Positions 31,585 through 39,879 are shown, counted from the stretch's first letter. The stretch: 43,923 nucleotides of DNA from Candidatus Saccharibacteria bacterium UBA1103 (GCA_002313515.1 DCBQ01000008.1:65753-109675); one strand, 5' to 3'. Translations and numbers: made by a program. The notes: generated by a model not told the origin, from the sequence alone.

Positions 31585-31604
31585 AATGAGATATCACTAG
31601 AATC

Positions 31605-31633
31605 AGCCCCAGCTATTACAGCTGGGGCTTTTT
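31605..31633 (+). terminator. Intrinsic terminator
   Basis: AGCCCCAGC/GCTGGGGCT, nine-base perfect stem, loop TATTACA, followed by five T. Strong terminator for the Ser/His-repeat gene. Confidence 0.85.
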
Positions 31634-31685
31634 AATTTGCATAACATATGTCACAACAAAGACGCCAGCCAGGTAATTTGTATGA

Positions 31686-31691
31686 TATAAT
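31686..31691 (+). promoter_or_regulatory. -10 box TATAAT of der
   Basis: TGATATAAT ends nine bases before the ATG at 31701. The leader is at most a few bases and has no SD. Confidence 0.6.
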
Positions 31692-31700
31692 CTAACTATC

Positions 31701-33089
31701 ATGTCAAATAGAAAGCTACCCTTAGTCGCCATCGTCGGACGGACCAACGCTGGCAAGTCCTCCATTTTTAACCGCCTGGTCGGATCGATGGATGCCATCG
31801 TCGCGCGCGAAGCCGGCACCACTCGCGACTCCATTTATCGTCGTATTAACAACCAAGACGGCTCGTATATCCTGATTGATACCGCCGGTCTAAAAGATGA
31901 TCCGCAGGACGAATTCGAGACCACCATTCAAGACCAGGTCAACGACGCCATCGATAGTGCTGACCTAATCTTATTCATGAAGGATTGCACCGAGGACGCC
32001 GCACAGGACGACCGAGACCTCGCCAAGGCTATTCTACGTCATAAAAAGCCAGTGCTACTGGTACTGAATAAGGTTGATATCAAGGAGCATTTTCCACTGG
32101 AAAATTATCTGCGTCTAGGCATTAAGCAGTCGGACATAGTATTGACCTCAGCCGAGCATAACCAAGGCATCGAGCGTCTGAGCCGCGAGATCATGCAGCG
32201 CATTCCACATGTACACGGCAAGGACGTCGACGAGACCATCAAGGTTGCTTTGATTGGTCGCCCGAATGCCGGCAAATCTTATTTGTTTAATACTCTAGCA
32301 AATAAGCAACAAGCTGTGGTAGCGCCGGTTGCTGGCACTACACGTGATATCAACCGCATCGATATTCGATATCACGGCAAGACTATTCAGCTACTGGATA
32401 CCGCTGGCGTGCGTCGCAGCGGCAAGATTGAGCGGGGAATTGAGAAGTTCAGCGTCCTACGTACCGTTAGTGCGATTGAAGAAGCCGATATTTGTCTACT
32501 ACTAATGGACGTGAACGAGTTAAACACTAATTTGGATGCCAAGCTGGCCGGGCAGATTATTGATGCCGGCAAGGGCTTGATTATTGTTGTCAGTAAATGG
32601 GATAGCGTGATGGGCAAAGACGCTTACACTCGTGACGCCTTGGCACCGAAAATTTCCCGCACCTTTGACTTCGCCCCTTGGGCACCACTGATTTTTACTT
32701 CATCTGTGACCGGTCAGAACGTCACCAAAATCTTTGACTTGATTATGCAAATCGAGGAAACCCGACATCAGACCTTTAGCACCAGTAAGCTCAACGACTG
32801 TCTAAGAAAGTGCCTATTAAAGCACCCGCCGGCCGGGCTAAAGAACACACACCCAAAGTTACGTTACGTGGTCCAGACCGACGTCTGTCCGCCATGGTTC
32901 GTGATTTACGGCGCCAATCTAAAGTATCTGCACTGGTCATACAAGCGATTTTTGGAATCGCAGTGGCGCGAGAGTTTTGGCGGATATATCGGCACGCCGA
33001 TCAAGTTTAGCTTCCGTGACGAGAAGCAAATTAAGGCTAATCGCGATAAGGCCGCCCGTAAATCCGTCCGATCCACCAAGCACAACTAG
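31701..33089 (+). CDS. der: Ribosome biogenesis GTPase Der (EngA)
   Basis: 462 residues, usual length. An essential double-GTPase that helps assemble the 50S ribosomal subunit. First GTPase domain: G1 GRTNAGKSS (13-21), DTAGL (G3), LNKVD (G4). Second domain: G1 GRPNAGKSY (186-194), DTAGVRRSGK (G3, typical of Der), SKWD (G4). The KH-like C-terminal domain starts near 355, with TDVCPPWFVIYG. Transcribed from its own TATAAT box; an unusual terminator spanning the next gene's start lies at 33096-33153. Confidence 0.97.
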   Translation: MSNRKLPLVAIVGRTNAGKSSIFNRLVGSMDAIVAREAGTTRDSIYRRINNQDGSYILIDTAGLKDDPQDEFETTIQDQVNDAIDSADLILFMKDCTEDAAQDDRDLAKAILRHKKPVLLVLNKVDIKEHFPLENYLRLGIKQSDIVLTSAEHNQGIERLSREIMQRIPHVHGKDVDETIKVALIGRPNAGKSYLFNTLANKQQAVVAPVAGTTRDINRIDIRYHGKTIQLLDTAGVRRSGKIERGIEKFSVLRTVSAIEEADICLLLMDVNELNTNLDAKLAGQIIDAGKGLIIVVSKWDSVMGKDAYTRDALAPKISRTFDFAPWAPLIFTSSVTGQNVTKIFDLIMQIEETRHQTFSTSKLNDCLRKCLLKHPPAGLKNTHPKLRYVVQTDVCPPWFVIYGANLKYLHWSYKRFLESQWRESFGGYIGTPIKFSFRDEKQIKANRDKAARKSVRSTKHN

Positions 33090-33095
33090 TTGAAG

Positions 33096-33158
33096 AATAC
33101 CCTACGAACTGATAACATATAATCAAGCATATGTTTAAACGAGGTAGGGTATTTTTAT
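33096..33158 (+). terminator. Terminator whose 3' arm lies inside the next gene
   Basis: AATACCCTAC (33096-33105) pairs with GTAGGGTATT (33144-33153), ten bases, followed by TTTATTT. The 38-base loop contains the -10 box and the start codon of the downstream gene. Transcripts from der can form it; transcripts that start at ATG 33131 lack the 5' arm. Confidence 0.6.
33118..33123 (+). promoter_or_regulatory. -10 box TATAAT, leaderless start
   Basis: ACATATAATC; ends seven bases before ATG 33131, within the loop of the upstream hairpin. Confidence 0.6.
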
Positions 33159-36100
33159 TTGCACTAGCAGCAGCTATATCGATAATTGGGATATCGGCGA
33201 TTAGTTCTCGACCTGCCCTCGCAGATGATACTTGGACCGCAACAGGCGAAGTGTGTTCGGTCAGTGGCGCAAATCGTCAATGTGACAATAGTAGCGCAAA
33301 AGCATGGATAAGCATATTTAATAAGCATCTCAAGGCCAAAGGGTTTACTAAATGCCAGCCGAAAGATCATCCAGGCAACGTGAATGACGCGGTAGACTCA
33401 CTTGCAGAAGACACAGATCTAGCGATTAAGTGCGCCGGGACAAAAGAGCAGCGCGAATGTACAATCAGGGTGACTAATAAGACAGACCTGATGGGGACCT
33501 CTACTGACACTGTCAGCGTTAGCTGTAAGCCATCAAAATCAATCGCAGAGTCGAATACTGGTAGCAATAGCCAAGCTATGAACGGCGCCATCAATCAATT
33601 CGTCAGCGCTATCTGTGCACACCAAGGCGACAACGATCGTGGCATGAACAGTACTGAAGCTGTCAATACCTGCTCATCCGCAGTAACTCCTAGTGTTCAA
33701 AAATGTATCACTGACCACAAAGGCGACTCTAATGCCATGGCAAAATGCGTCTTCGATAAGTATAAAGGCAAATACGACCTAGCTGGTCTCACCGATGCAC
33801 AACAGCTAGCTAATTTGCAAAATGCTGCAATAGCCGCTAATCAGACTGTCAACACTGCCGACAATTGCACCAAGCAGGGCAAACTCTATTACAACGGCGA
33901 ATGTGTCAACACCATCAACGACACTAGTGTGACAGAGAAGAATTACACTGATTTTTGTAGCATAACCTTCATTGGTTGGATTTTGTGTCCTGTAACTAAA
34001 TTCATGGGACTACTTAGCGACGGTATGTTTAGCGTTCTACAGAACCTTATGGAAATTGACTCCAATCAGCTATTCAGCACCAGCGGTAGCGCCTTCAAGG
34101 CCTTTCAGACTTTCCTGCCAATTGCCAATGTTGTTCTGGCTATTATATTTCTAGTCATTATCTACTCCGAGGCTACAGGTAATGGCTTTGGTGCACTGTC
34201 AAATTACAGTATCAAAAAGCTTCTGCCTAAAGTAGTAATCTTCGCCATTCTAATCAATCTATCGTGGTGGCTATGTGCCGTTGCTGTTGACATCAGCAAC
34301 ATCCTAGGTGCCAATCTGAACAGCTTCTTCGTAGGGGCATCCAAAACTATCGACGGAACATATAGCCCCGGGTTTGCCGACCTTGCTAGCCAAGCGCTTG
34401 TAGCTACGACGGCAACTGGTGCAGCCATTGCCTTTGGAGCAACCGCCGGCTTGTTGCCAGTGCTTGGTTTTGTCATTTTAGCATTAGGCCTAGTGCTAAT
34501 TATTATGATAGTGCGCCAAGCCCTCGTCATTATGCTGTGCGTAGTCGCACCTATCGCCATAGCTATGGCCATTCTACCAGGTACCAATAAGATATTCGTT
34601 AAGTGGAAAAATCTCTTTGTATCTATGCTTATAGCCTACCCACTAATAAGTGCCCTATTCGGGGCTAGTCAATTAGCCTCGTCAGTTATAGCAGCAGGAG
34701 GCAAAAACGATATACTGCTCAATATCGTATCAATCGGGGTATTAGGCGTGCCGTTAATTATGGCACCGGTCATATTGTTTAAGGTGCTAAAGGGTGTGCC
34801 CGGAATAGGCAACGCCCTGAGCAAGACAGGTGGAAGCCTGACCAAAGGCATGCAGCAAAAGGCCGGCGCCAGGATGAGCAATGCCTACCAGCACTCTATG
34901 GGGCATCACGCTATGGTTCGCGGAAGAGGCGCTTTGGCGCGCGGCCAACAAAATATCCGGCGAGGTATTAGTCAACGGATTCAGAACTTTAGCGCGCAAC
35001 ATGCTACCGGCTCTAGCCTAGGCGCTAAAGCTGCGCGAAATGCACTAGGAGCCGCCAGCAACATAGCCCTTGGCAGCTCGGCCGGTCGAGCACGCACTGC
35101 TCGTCGCGCTAATGAATATCAAGCGATGGTAGGCCGTCAGAAGAATGCTGCCCGTAAGAACGCCGCAGCCATCTGGTCTGCCACGCCAATGGATAGGCGC
35201 ATGAAGATGCTAACCACCGGCCGCTACGAGTCAGGTCAGCAAATGGATAATGACACCTGGGCAGCACTAATCGAGATGAATGCCATCAACATGACTCATG
35301 CCCAGAATTACGAATTATTAGTCAACCTTGCCGAACGCGGACGGCAGCTGCAGCGTGGTGGCATAATAGGAGCAGCTAACTTTCAGCAGCGCCAAAGCTG
35401 GAATACCTTAGCTAGTACTGGCGTTGCTGCTATGTCTAAGTCCAAAAATGCTCTGGCCGGAGGCAAGGCACTCAATGAGATATTGGGCATTGGCAGTAAG
35501 AGTTCTGTGGTGCTGAGCCAAGCAGAGATAGATCAGAAGATTTTGGGTGCAGTCAAGAGTACCAACGCCGGAAAGCTAGCTGGCATGTCACAGCCGCAGA
35601 TTGCTAGTTATCGCACCGAGAGCGCGACTATTATGGCTGCCCAAGCTAAAGCCGATCAGTATAATAGCGATCAAGGTCTAACAGGCGACCAGCAGGTGAC
35701 TGCCGCCGATATTCTGGGCGTGTCTAGCCGTGGAAACGCAGACATTCATAAGCAGTTCGGCACCAAGTACGATGTTACTACTCCTGATATCACCGAGGCT
35801 GAAAGCCAAGTTAACGAACAGTGGGCTAACGCCGCCACTAAGACTCTTGGAGACTTGGAATATAGCAACGCTACCAACATGGGTATGTCAATGATTAGTG
35901 GCAACACTAAGAACGAGCTCGCTCACATCGCTATTGATGGTGGCAATAGGCAAGTCGACAGCATCATAAAGCAGCAAGAGCAAGGAGATAATCCACTGGA
36001 AAGCATGAGCGAGAAAGAATACAAACGAGTCAAAGACACATACACTGGCGACTATCATCCTGATCCAAATGACGACAGCAAGGTAGTACATATTGCCGAA

Positions 36101-36634
36101 ATTAAAGCCCAGCGCGGACGCGATCAAGATACCTTTGACGGCAAGATGGAATCCCAGAACGAAAACTATATCGACCAGACTATAGCCGATCCAAGCAAGA
36201 AATCTGGTGCCGATAAGGTGATAAAAGAATCATTTGAGCGTTCAGTGAATAACAAAATTAAGAGTGTCAATGCCACCAATATTGGAGACGACCATATCGG
36301 TGACACGCCTACACCTGTTGAAACAGAGACTAGAGCAGCTACACCAGAAGACACGAAGCATCATACGACCACTGGCGCTAGCAGCAACAATGTCCTAGAA
36401 TTACGCAAGCAATACACTAAGTTTGGCTTTGCGTCTAGTGAGACAGATCCGATTCAACGTAGCGCCAAGCAGCAAATTCTAGCGAACAACTTCGATCAAG
36501 CCATGGCACCCAAAGCTGCAGCCTTTATTGCCAAGGGTGGTAGCAGTAGCAACGCTGCCGTAGATCAATACTTACACCGTATCGCCAGTATCGCTCACGG
36601 AGGATCTAGCTCAGGTAAAGCGGGCTATCCGTAG
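33131..36634 (+). CDS. Giant VirB6/TrbL-like membrane protein
   Basis: 1167 residues. A signal peptide (1-31, ending in ALA) is followed by an exported Cys-rich domain (about 32-290, many CxxxC pairs). A block of about seven TM helices follows (roughly 290-560), including LGLVLIIMIVRQALVIMLCVVAPIAIAMA, the pattern shared by VirB6/TrbL channel proteins of type IV secretion. The remaining 600 residues are a cytoplasmic or exported Ala/Gln-rich coiled region with little fold signature. Related orphan proteins occur in CPR genomes, where a role in DNA or protein transfer with the host is only a hypothesis. No other secretion gene lies here. Confidence 0.75.
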   Translation: MFKRGRVFLFALAAAISIIGISAISSRPALADDTWTATGEVCSVSGANRQCDNSSAKAWISIFNKHLKAKGFTKCQPKDHPGNVNDAVDSLAEDTDLAIKCAGTKEQRECTIRVTNKTDLMGTSTDTVSVSCKPSKSIAESNTGSNSQAMNGAINQFVSAICAHQGDNDRGMNSTEAVNTCSSAVTPSVQKCITDHKGDSNAMAKCVFDKYKGKYDLAGLTDAQQLANLQNAAIAANQTVNTADNCTKQGKLYYNGECVNTINDTSVTEKNYTDFCSITFIGWILCPVTKFMGLLSDGMFSVLQNLMEIDSNQLFSTSGSAFKAFQTFLPIANVVLAIIFLVIIYSEATGNGFGALSNYSIKKLLPKVVIFAILINLSWWLCAVAVDISNILGANLNSFFVGASKTIDGTYSPGFADLASQALVATTATGAAIAFGATAGLLPVLGFVILALGLVLIIMIVRQALVIMLCVVAPIAIAMAILPGTNKIFVKWKNLFVSMLIAYPLISALFGASQLASSVIAAGGKNDILLNIVSIGVLGVPLIMAPVILFKVLKGVPGIGNALSKTGGSLTKGMQQKAGARMSNAYQHSMGHHAMVRGRGALARGQQNIRRGISQRIQNFSAQHATGSSLGAKAARNALGAASNIALGSSAGRARTARRANEYQAMVGRQKNAARKNAAAIWSATPMDRRMKMLTTGRYESGQQMDNDTWAALIEMNAINMTHAQNYELLVNLAERGRQLQRGGIIGAANFQQRQSWNTLASTGVAAMSKSKNALAGGKALNEILGIGSKSSVVLSQAEIDQKILGAVKSTNAGKLAGMSQPQIASYRTESATIMAAQAKADQYNSDQGLTGDQQVTAADILGVSSRGNADIHKQFGTKYDVTTPDITEAESQVNEQWANAATKTLGDLEYSNATNMGMSMISGNTKNELAHIAIDGGNRQVDSIIKQQEQGDNPLESMSEKEYKRVKDTYTGDYHPDPNDDSKVVHIAEIKAQRGRDQDTFDGKMESQNENYIDQTIADPSKKSGADKVIKESFERSVNNKIKSVNATNIGDDHIGDTPTPVETETRAATPEDTKHHTTTGASSNNVLELRKQYTKFGFASSETDPIQRSAKQQILANNFDQAMAPKAAAFIAKGGSSSNAAVDQYLHRIASIAHGGSSSGKAGYP

Positions 36635-36651
36635 ATATATTTGCTTAGTGC

Positions 36652-36657
36652 TACAAT
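36652..36657 (+). promoter_or_regulatory. -10 box TACAAT of pth, leaderless start
   Basis: TGCTACAAT ends six bases before ATG 36664, right after the stop of the VirB6-like gene. Confidence 0.55.
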
Positions 36658-36663
36658 AGCTAT

Positions 36664-37269
36664 ATGAAACTAATCGTTGGCTTAGGCAACCCCGGCACCG
36701 AATATGCTGGCACACGTCATAACTTTGGCTTTATGGCGTTAGACTATTTGATGCGCCAGTATGGCTCTCAACCTTGGTCAGAGCAGGGCAAGTTCAGTGG
36801 CTCCATTGCCACTGCCACGGTCGATGGCGAGAAGGCTCTACTACTAAAGCCAACTACTTACTACAATCTAGTTGGCAACGCCGTTCAGAAAGTCAAGCAA
36901 TTTTACAAGCTCGACAACACTGATATCCTAGTCATCCACGACGAGATGGCCTTGCCCCTCGGCACTATTCGCAGTCGCCTAAATGGTAGTGACGCTGGCA
37001 ATAACGGCATCAAGAATATCATCGCCACCATCGGTAGTAACTTTGCCCGCATTCGTATTGGCTCTGGTCAAACACCAGTCCACGACGGCGATGCTCAACC
37101 GACCCATAATCGCGCCGATTACGTCCTCAGCCGCCTAAATCAGCACGACCAGCAATTGTTTACGTCTGAACTACCAACAGTTCAACGGCTAGTTGAGGAA
37201 TTTCTGTCAAATAGATTCAAGGAGACAACGATTAAAATGTCGCCGGCAGAGATACAAAAAGCCCGCTGA
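36664..37269 (+). CDS. pth: Peptidyl-tRNA hydrolase
   Basis: 201 residues. Hydrolyses peptidyl-tRNA dropped by stalled ribosomes, releasing the tRNA. The family signature is clear: MKLIVGLGNPGTEYAGTRHN with the catalytic His19 and Asn9, then HDEMALPLGTIRSRL with Asp (about 92) and GSDAGNNGIKNIIA with Asn (about 113-115). The C-terminus is slightly longer than usual, and its last codons overlap the terminator of the minus-strand RNA. Usually essential; transcribed alone from a leaderless -10 box. Confidence 0.97.
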   Translation: MKLIVGLGNPGTEYAGTRHNFGFMALDYLMRQYGSQPWSEQGKFSGSIATATVDGEKALLLKPTTYYNLVGNAVQKVKQFYKLDNTDILVIHDEMALPLGTIRSRLNGSDAGNNGIKNIIATIGSNFARIRIGSGQTPVHDGDAQPTHNRADYVLSRLNQHDQQLFTSELPTVQRLVEEFLSNRFKETTIKMSPAEIQKAR

Positions 37270-37305
37270 TGTAACAAGGGTGGGCATCGTTACATTCAGC
37301 GGGCT
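37255..37305 (-). terminator. Strong terminator of the minus-strand RNA
   Basis: On the minus strand AGCCCGCTGA (with ATGTAAC continuing the stem) pairs with GTTACATCAGCGGGCT, loop about 13 bases, one bulged base, followed by TTTTTG. On the plus strand it also lies at the end of pth but without a T-run. Confidence 0.8.
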
Positions 37306-37538
37306 ATTTGACCTCTCGACACCCCATACGGTAGCTATTTCCTAGCAAGCGTGACCCACCTCACAACATGGGGTCCGCCGGTCAAGAGGGTTAGATACGC
37401 GCCGATTTGCCACTGCATAGAGCAAGTAGCGTAAAGTGGAGGGTAGATACTTCATCTGCGCGTAGCCTAACACATTCGTGTTAAAATAGGGGGTATAAGG
37501 TGCTTGTCGTGGTTAGCTATTGCACTAACTCGATAACA
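37255..37538 (-). ncRNA. Candidate structured non-coding RNA, about 284 nt
   Basis: Bounded by a textbook promoter and a T-run terminator on the minus strand, with no SD-led ORF inside. Three stems in order from the 5' side: TAACAC/GTGTTA (near 37464-37479 in plus coordinates); GTTAG-(x)-TACGCGC pairing with GCGCGTA-(x)-CTAAC (about 37389-37470, with inner CCACT/AGTGG); and CCTCT-TGAC-ACCCCAT type arms closing a three-way junction with GTGA/TCAC and GCTA-GGAAA-TAGC hairpins (about 37311-37388). It does not show the tag frame of tmRNA, the RNase P core (GAGGAAAGTCCGGGC) or the SRP loop. A 6S-like or species-specific RNA is possible. Confidence 0.6.
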
Positions 37539-37544
37539 ATGTTA

Positions 37545-37573
37545 ATATTAGCACACCTTTCATTTATTGTCAA
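37545..37573 (-). promoter_or_regulatory. Sigma-70 promoter of the minus-strand RNA
   Basis: On the minus strand TTGACA (37573-37568), 17-base spacer, TAATAT (37550-37545), preceded by TGTGC. The start is expected near 37538. Confidence 0.88.
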
Positions 37574-37590
37574 CACTTTTACAAGAAAAC

Positions 37591-38454
37591 ATGAAAAATA
37601 TCAAGCGTATATCACCACTGGAAGACAAGTTCCTACAGCGTACCACTGTTATTGACAATCCTGCTAAATGCTTATGGTACGTAGGTACCATTCCTAAGCC
37701 AGCGCCCACAGTCGCCATCGTCGGTTCTAGGAAACCCACCAGCTATGGCCGCGAAGTCAGTAGCCGCTTAGTGTACGAGCTAGCCAAGCATGGTGTCATC
37801 ATCGTCAGCGGCCTAGCCATCGGCCACGACGCCTTGGCTCATCGCACCTGTCTAGAAGCCGGCGGCACAACGGTAGCCGTCATCGGTAACGGCCTCGAGA
37901 ATCCTCACCCTCGCACCAATCACGCCTTAGCTGAGCGCATTGTTGAGCGGGGTGGCGCTATCATCAGCGAGTACGAGCCCGACGCACCGGTATACAAGGA
38001 AAACTTTCTGCAGCGCAACCGCTTAATCAGCGCCCTAGCCGATATCGTTATCGTAATTGAGGCAGGAGAGCACAGTGGCACCCTGAATACCGCCAGCCAC
38101 GCCATCGAGCAGGGCAAAGAGGTCATGGCTGTGCCTGGCAACGTCACCTCGCCGCTATCCGTCGGCTGCAACCGCCTAATCGCCCAGGGTGCCGCTCCTA
38201 TTCTGTCTAGTCAAGACGTCCTAGACCATCTGGGTATTCGCCACGAATTAGAAGAGCAGAAGACTAGCAAGATCCGCTTTGATTCGCCTGAGTCACAGAA
38301 AGTTTACGACCTAATCCTCAGTGGCGAGCACGACGGCGACCGCTTAGTCGAGCTATCCGGCCTTGATCCGGCTGAATTCACTACCGCCCTCACCATGCTA
38401 GAACTCAACGCTTACATTCAACCCCTCGGTGGCAACCAGTGGGGACTAAAGTAG
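37591..38454 (+). CDS. dprA: DNA processing protein DprA
   Basis: 287 residues from ATG 37591; a TTG 24 bases earlier lies in the minus-strand promoter and has no SD. DprA binds incoming single-stranded DNA during natural transformation and loads RecA onto it. The Rossmann core is present: VAIVGSRKPTSYG (about 42-54), IVSGLAIGHDALAH (about 71-84), the family region EYEPDAPVYKENFLQRNRLISALAD (about 131-155), IEAGEHSGTLNTA, and PGNVTSPLSVGCNRLI. A C-terminal winged-helix domain (about 235-287) matches DprA_WH. The N-terminal SAM domain of many DprA proteins is absent. This supports natural competence. Confidence 0.96.
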   Translation: MKNIKRISPLEDKFLQRTTVIDNPAKCLWYVGTIPKPAPTVAIVGSRKPTSYGREVSSRLVYELAKHGVIIVSGLAIGHDALAHRTCLEAGGTTVAVIGNGLENPHPRTNHALAERIVERGGAIISEYEPDAPVYKENFLQRNRLISALADIVIVIEAGEHSGTLNTASHAIEQGKEVMAVPGNVTSPLSVGCNRLIAQGAAPILSSQDVLDHLGIRHELEEQKTSKIRFDSPESQKVYDLILSGEHDGDRLVELSGLDPAEFTTALTMLELNAYIQPLGGNQWGLK

Positions 38455-38488
38455 CAATCTTAATTTTGTCGCCGGTGGAGATACAAAG

Positions 38489-38557
38489 ATCCAGAGGACT
38501 CGCCTCCCTGTAGCACAGGAGAGGCGGGAGGCAGCCAGCCGTATCCTCTGGATTTTT
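38489..38557 (+). terminator. Terminator after dprA with nested palindrome
   Basis: ATCCAGAGGA (38489-38498) pairs with TCCTCTGGAT (38544-38553), followed by TTTTC. Inside lies CGCCTC/GAGGCG, similar in sequence to the dispersed GC-rich palindromes. Confidence 0.75.
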
Positions 38558-38603
38558 CGTATCGGAACTACGGGCGACTAGGCTAACTGCATTAACATTG
38601 ATA

Positions 38604-38632
38604 TTGACATTACCGCAATAATAGTGTAGAAT
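38604..38632 (+). promoter_or_regulatory. Promoter of the unknown 157-aa gene
   Basis: TTGACA (38604-38609), 17-base spacer, TAGAAT (38627-38632). A seven-base hairpin CTACTGA/TCAGTAG (38660-38676) lies in the leader before the SD. Confidence 0.75.
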
Positions 38633-38698
38633 AAACTGCAGTTGTTAATCAACCGGTTACTACTGACGATCAGTAGTTCGATCCTTAAGGAGAATATA

Positions 38699-39172
38699 GT
38701 GACAAAATCCACAAAGCACATTGAGATGAGCGCGACATATTACCAAACTGGTTGTCTAAACGTCGCCAAGGCACTGGATTTCCAGGAGGAGAATCTTATT
38801 CCTCCAGCTCAAATGCGCGTCACCGCAGCACAAAAAACTCGCGATTTACAAACTTACCAAGAGCAAAACAACCTTCAGGCATTTAGGTTTACCCTAAAGC
38901 AGCCCACTGCCGAAGACTGCGACTCCATTGTACTCGAGAAGGCTAATGAGACAATTTACCTTTCGCGCACCGATCCCACCGGGAAAGACTCGCGCACTGG
39001 TATATACGCCAAAGTCATGCTCGACAGCTTTGGTCGGTGCAATGTTTGTCTCGTAAATTGGTTTATCGGAACTCGAAATCACAAAACTGGTTATTACGAA
39101 TGGCGCCTTGTGCCGATACAGATTATTGACCGCGGTGAAAACCGCTTAATGCCAATCGGCTTTGTCAACTAG
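38699..39172 (+). CDS. Unknown 157-residue protein, GTG start
   Basis: The GTG at 38699 is chosen because AAGGAG lies six bases before it; the longer frame upstream opens with TTG inside the leader. Not recognised. Soluble, mixed alpha/beta by appearance, with four Cys residues (about 19, 74, 113, 116), including CNVC, which could bind metal. No signal peptide or TM helix. A strong promoter, hairpin leader and terminator make it a stand-alone, well-expressed gene. The next gene is built in the same way. Confidence 0.7.
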   Translation: MTKSTKHIEMSATYYQTGCLNVAKALDFQEENLIPPAQMRVTAAQKTRDLQTYQEQNNLQAFRFTLKQPTAEDCDSIVLEKANETIYLSRTDPTGKDSRTGIYAKVMLDSFGRCNVCLVNWFIGTRNHKTGYYEWRLVPIQIIDRGENRLMPIGFVN

Positions 39173-39179
39173 TCCTCTC

Positions 39180-39210
39180 GCCACCTGCGATTCGCTCCGG
39201 GTGGCTTTAC
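39180..39210 (+). terminator. Terminator with nested hairpin
   Basis: GCCACC (39180-39185)/GGTGGC (39200-39205) around GCG-ATT-CGC, followed by TTTACTTT. Confidence 0.65.
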
Positions 39211-39217
39211 TTTACAC

Positions 39218-39246
39218 TTGACCTTATTGACATTACTTGGTACAGT
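39218..39246 (+). promoter_or_regulatory. Promoter of the unknown 170-aa gene
   Basis: TTGACC (39218-39223), 17-base spacer, TACAGT (39241-39246). Leader hairpins CCTCA/TGAGG (39255-39267) and TAGCGA/TCGCTA (39273-39287) precede the SD AAGGAGG (39296-39302). Confidence 0.7.
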
Positions 39247-39307
39247 AGTATTCACCTCAAGGTGAGGCCATTTAGCGAAAATCGCTACGTACATTAAGGA
39301 GGAATTT

Positions 39308-39820
39308 ATGGGATATTCCACTACATTTGACCCACAAGGTGGCGAGCGCCTAGTCTGTATACAGGTCGGCTACATGGTGAGGTTGGATAAGGATTCTAAA
39401 GCAGAGCAGGTTAAGAAGCTGTTGTCCAAGTTTGTCGATAACGACCTTCCGAAAGCCTGCAAGGAGCTGAACGCCGAGATCGGCACCTGCCAGAGTATGG
39501 GCAAGGAGCTGCGACTGATTGTCGGGCGCGTTGTGCGTAATAAAGTTCAAGTCAAGGATCATCTGAAGATCCGCACCACCGCAGACAGTACTGCATCCGT
39601 CAAGGAGCGTTCCAATACCGCTAAGCGCACCGAATGCATCATTCTGACCAATATGGAAGTGGTGCCTGACGAGAACGACCAGCTCCAACCTACTAAGCGC
39701 TTCAGTGTCAGGCTGTATCCAAACGCCGATTTCGGCTTCATCAGGGACGTCAAGGCCAAGCCGAACAAAGCCATTCGCACTGATACCCATCGGCCAGTCG
39801 CCATCCTCACTGCAGCCTAG
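39308..39820 (+). CDS. Unknown 170-residue soluble protein
   Basis: Start fixed by AAGGAGG five bases upstream. Not recognised. Rich in Lys, Arg and acidic residues, without signal peptide or TM helix. A helix-rich first half (KAEQVKKLLSKFVDNDLPKACKEL, shown in parts) is followed by beta-like segments (LRLIVGRVVRNKVQVKDHLKI, broken here for length). It is not similar by eye to the 157-residue neighbour, although promoter, hairpin leader and terminator are laid out alike. Ends in a GC-rich terminator next to topA. Confidence 0.7.
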   Translation: MGYSTTFDPQGGERLVCIQVGYMVRLDKDSKAEQVKKLLSKFVDNDLPKACKELNAEIGTCQSMGKELRLIVGRVVRNKVQVKDHLKIRTTADSTASVKERSNTAKRTECIILTNMEVVPDENDQLQPTKRFSVRLYPNADFGFIRDVKAKPNKAIRTDTHRPVAILTAA

Positions 39821-39833
39821 CTGCCCCTAGCTC

Positions 39834-39860
39834 AACCCCGGCATCTCGCCGGGGTTTTAA
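39834..39860 (+). terminator. Intrinsic terminator before topA
   Basis: AACCCCGGC/GCCGGGGTT, loop ATCTC, followed by TTAAT. It ends six bases before the -10 box of topA. Confidence 0.8.
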
Positions 39861-39865
39861 TATGC

Positions 39866-39871
39866 TATACT
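39866..39871 (+). promoter_or_regulatory. -10 box TATACT of topA, leaderless start
   Basis: TGCTATACT (extended -10) ends eight bases before ATG 39880. An ATG at 39862 would overlap the promoter and is rejected. Confidence 0.65.
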
Positions 39872-39879
39872 ATGTAGCA

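Noticed and set aside
37255..37538. Identity as tmRNA, RNase P RNA or SRP RNA
   Set aside because: No tRNA-like ends or tag frame, no RNase P core sequence and no SRP tetraloop region could be found by eye; a covariance search is still needed.
37567..37590. TTG upstream start for dprA
   Set aside because: It has no SD and overlaps the promoter of the minus-strand RNA; the ATG at 37591 gives the normal DprA N-terminus.
38642..38698. TTG upstream start for the 157-residue protein
   Set aside because: It falls in the leader hairpin; the GTG at 38699 has AAGGAG at the right distance.
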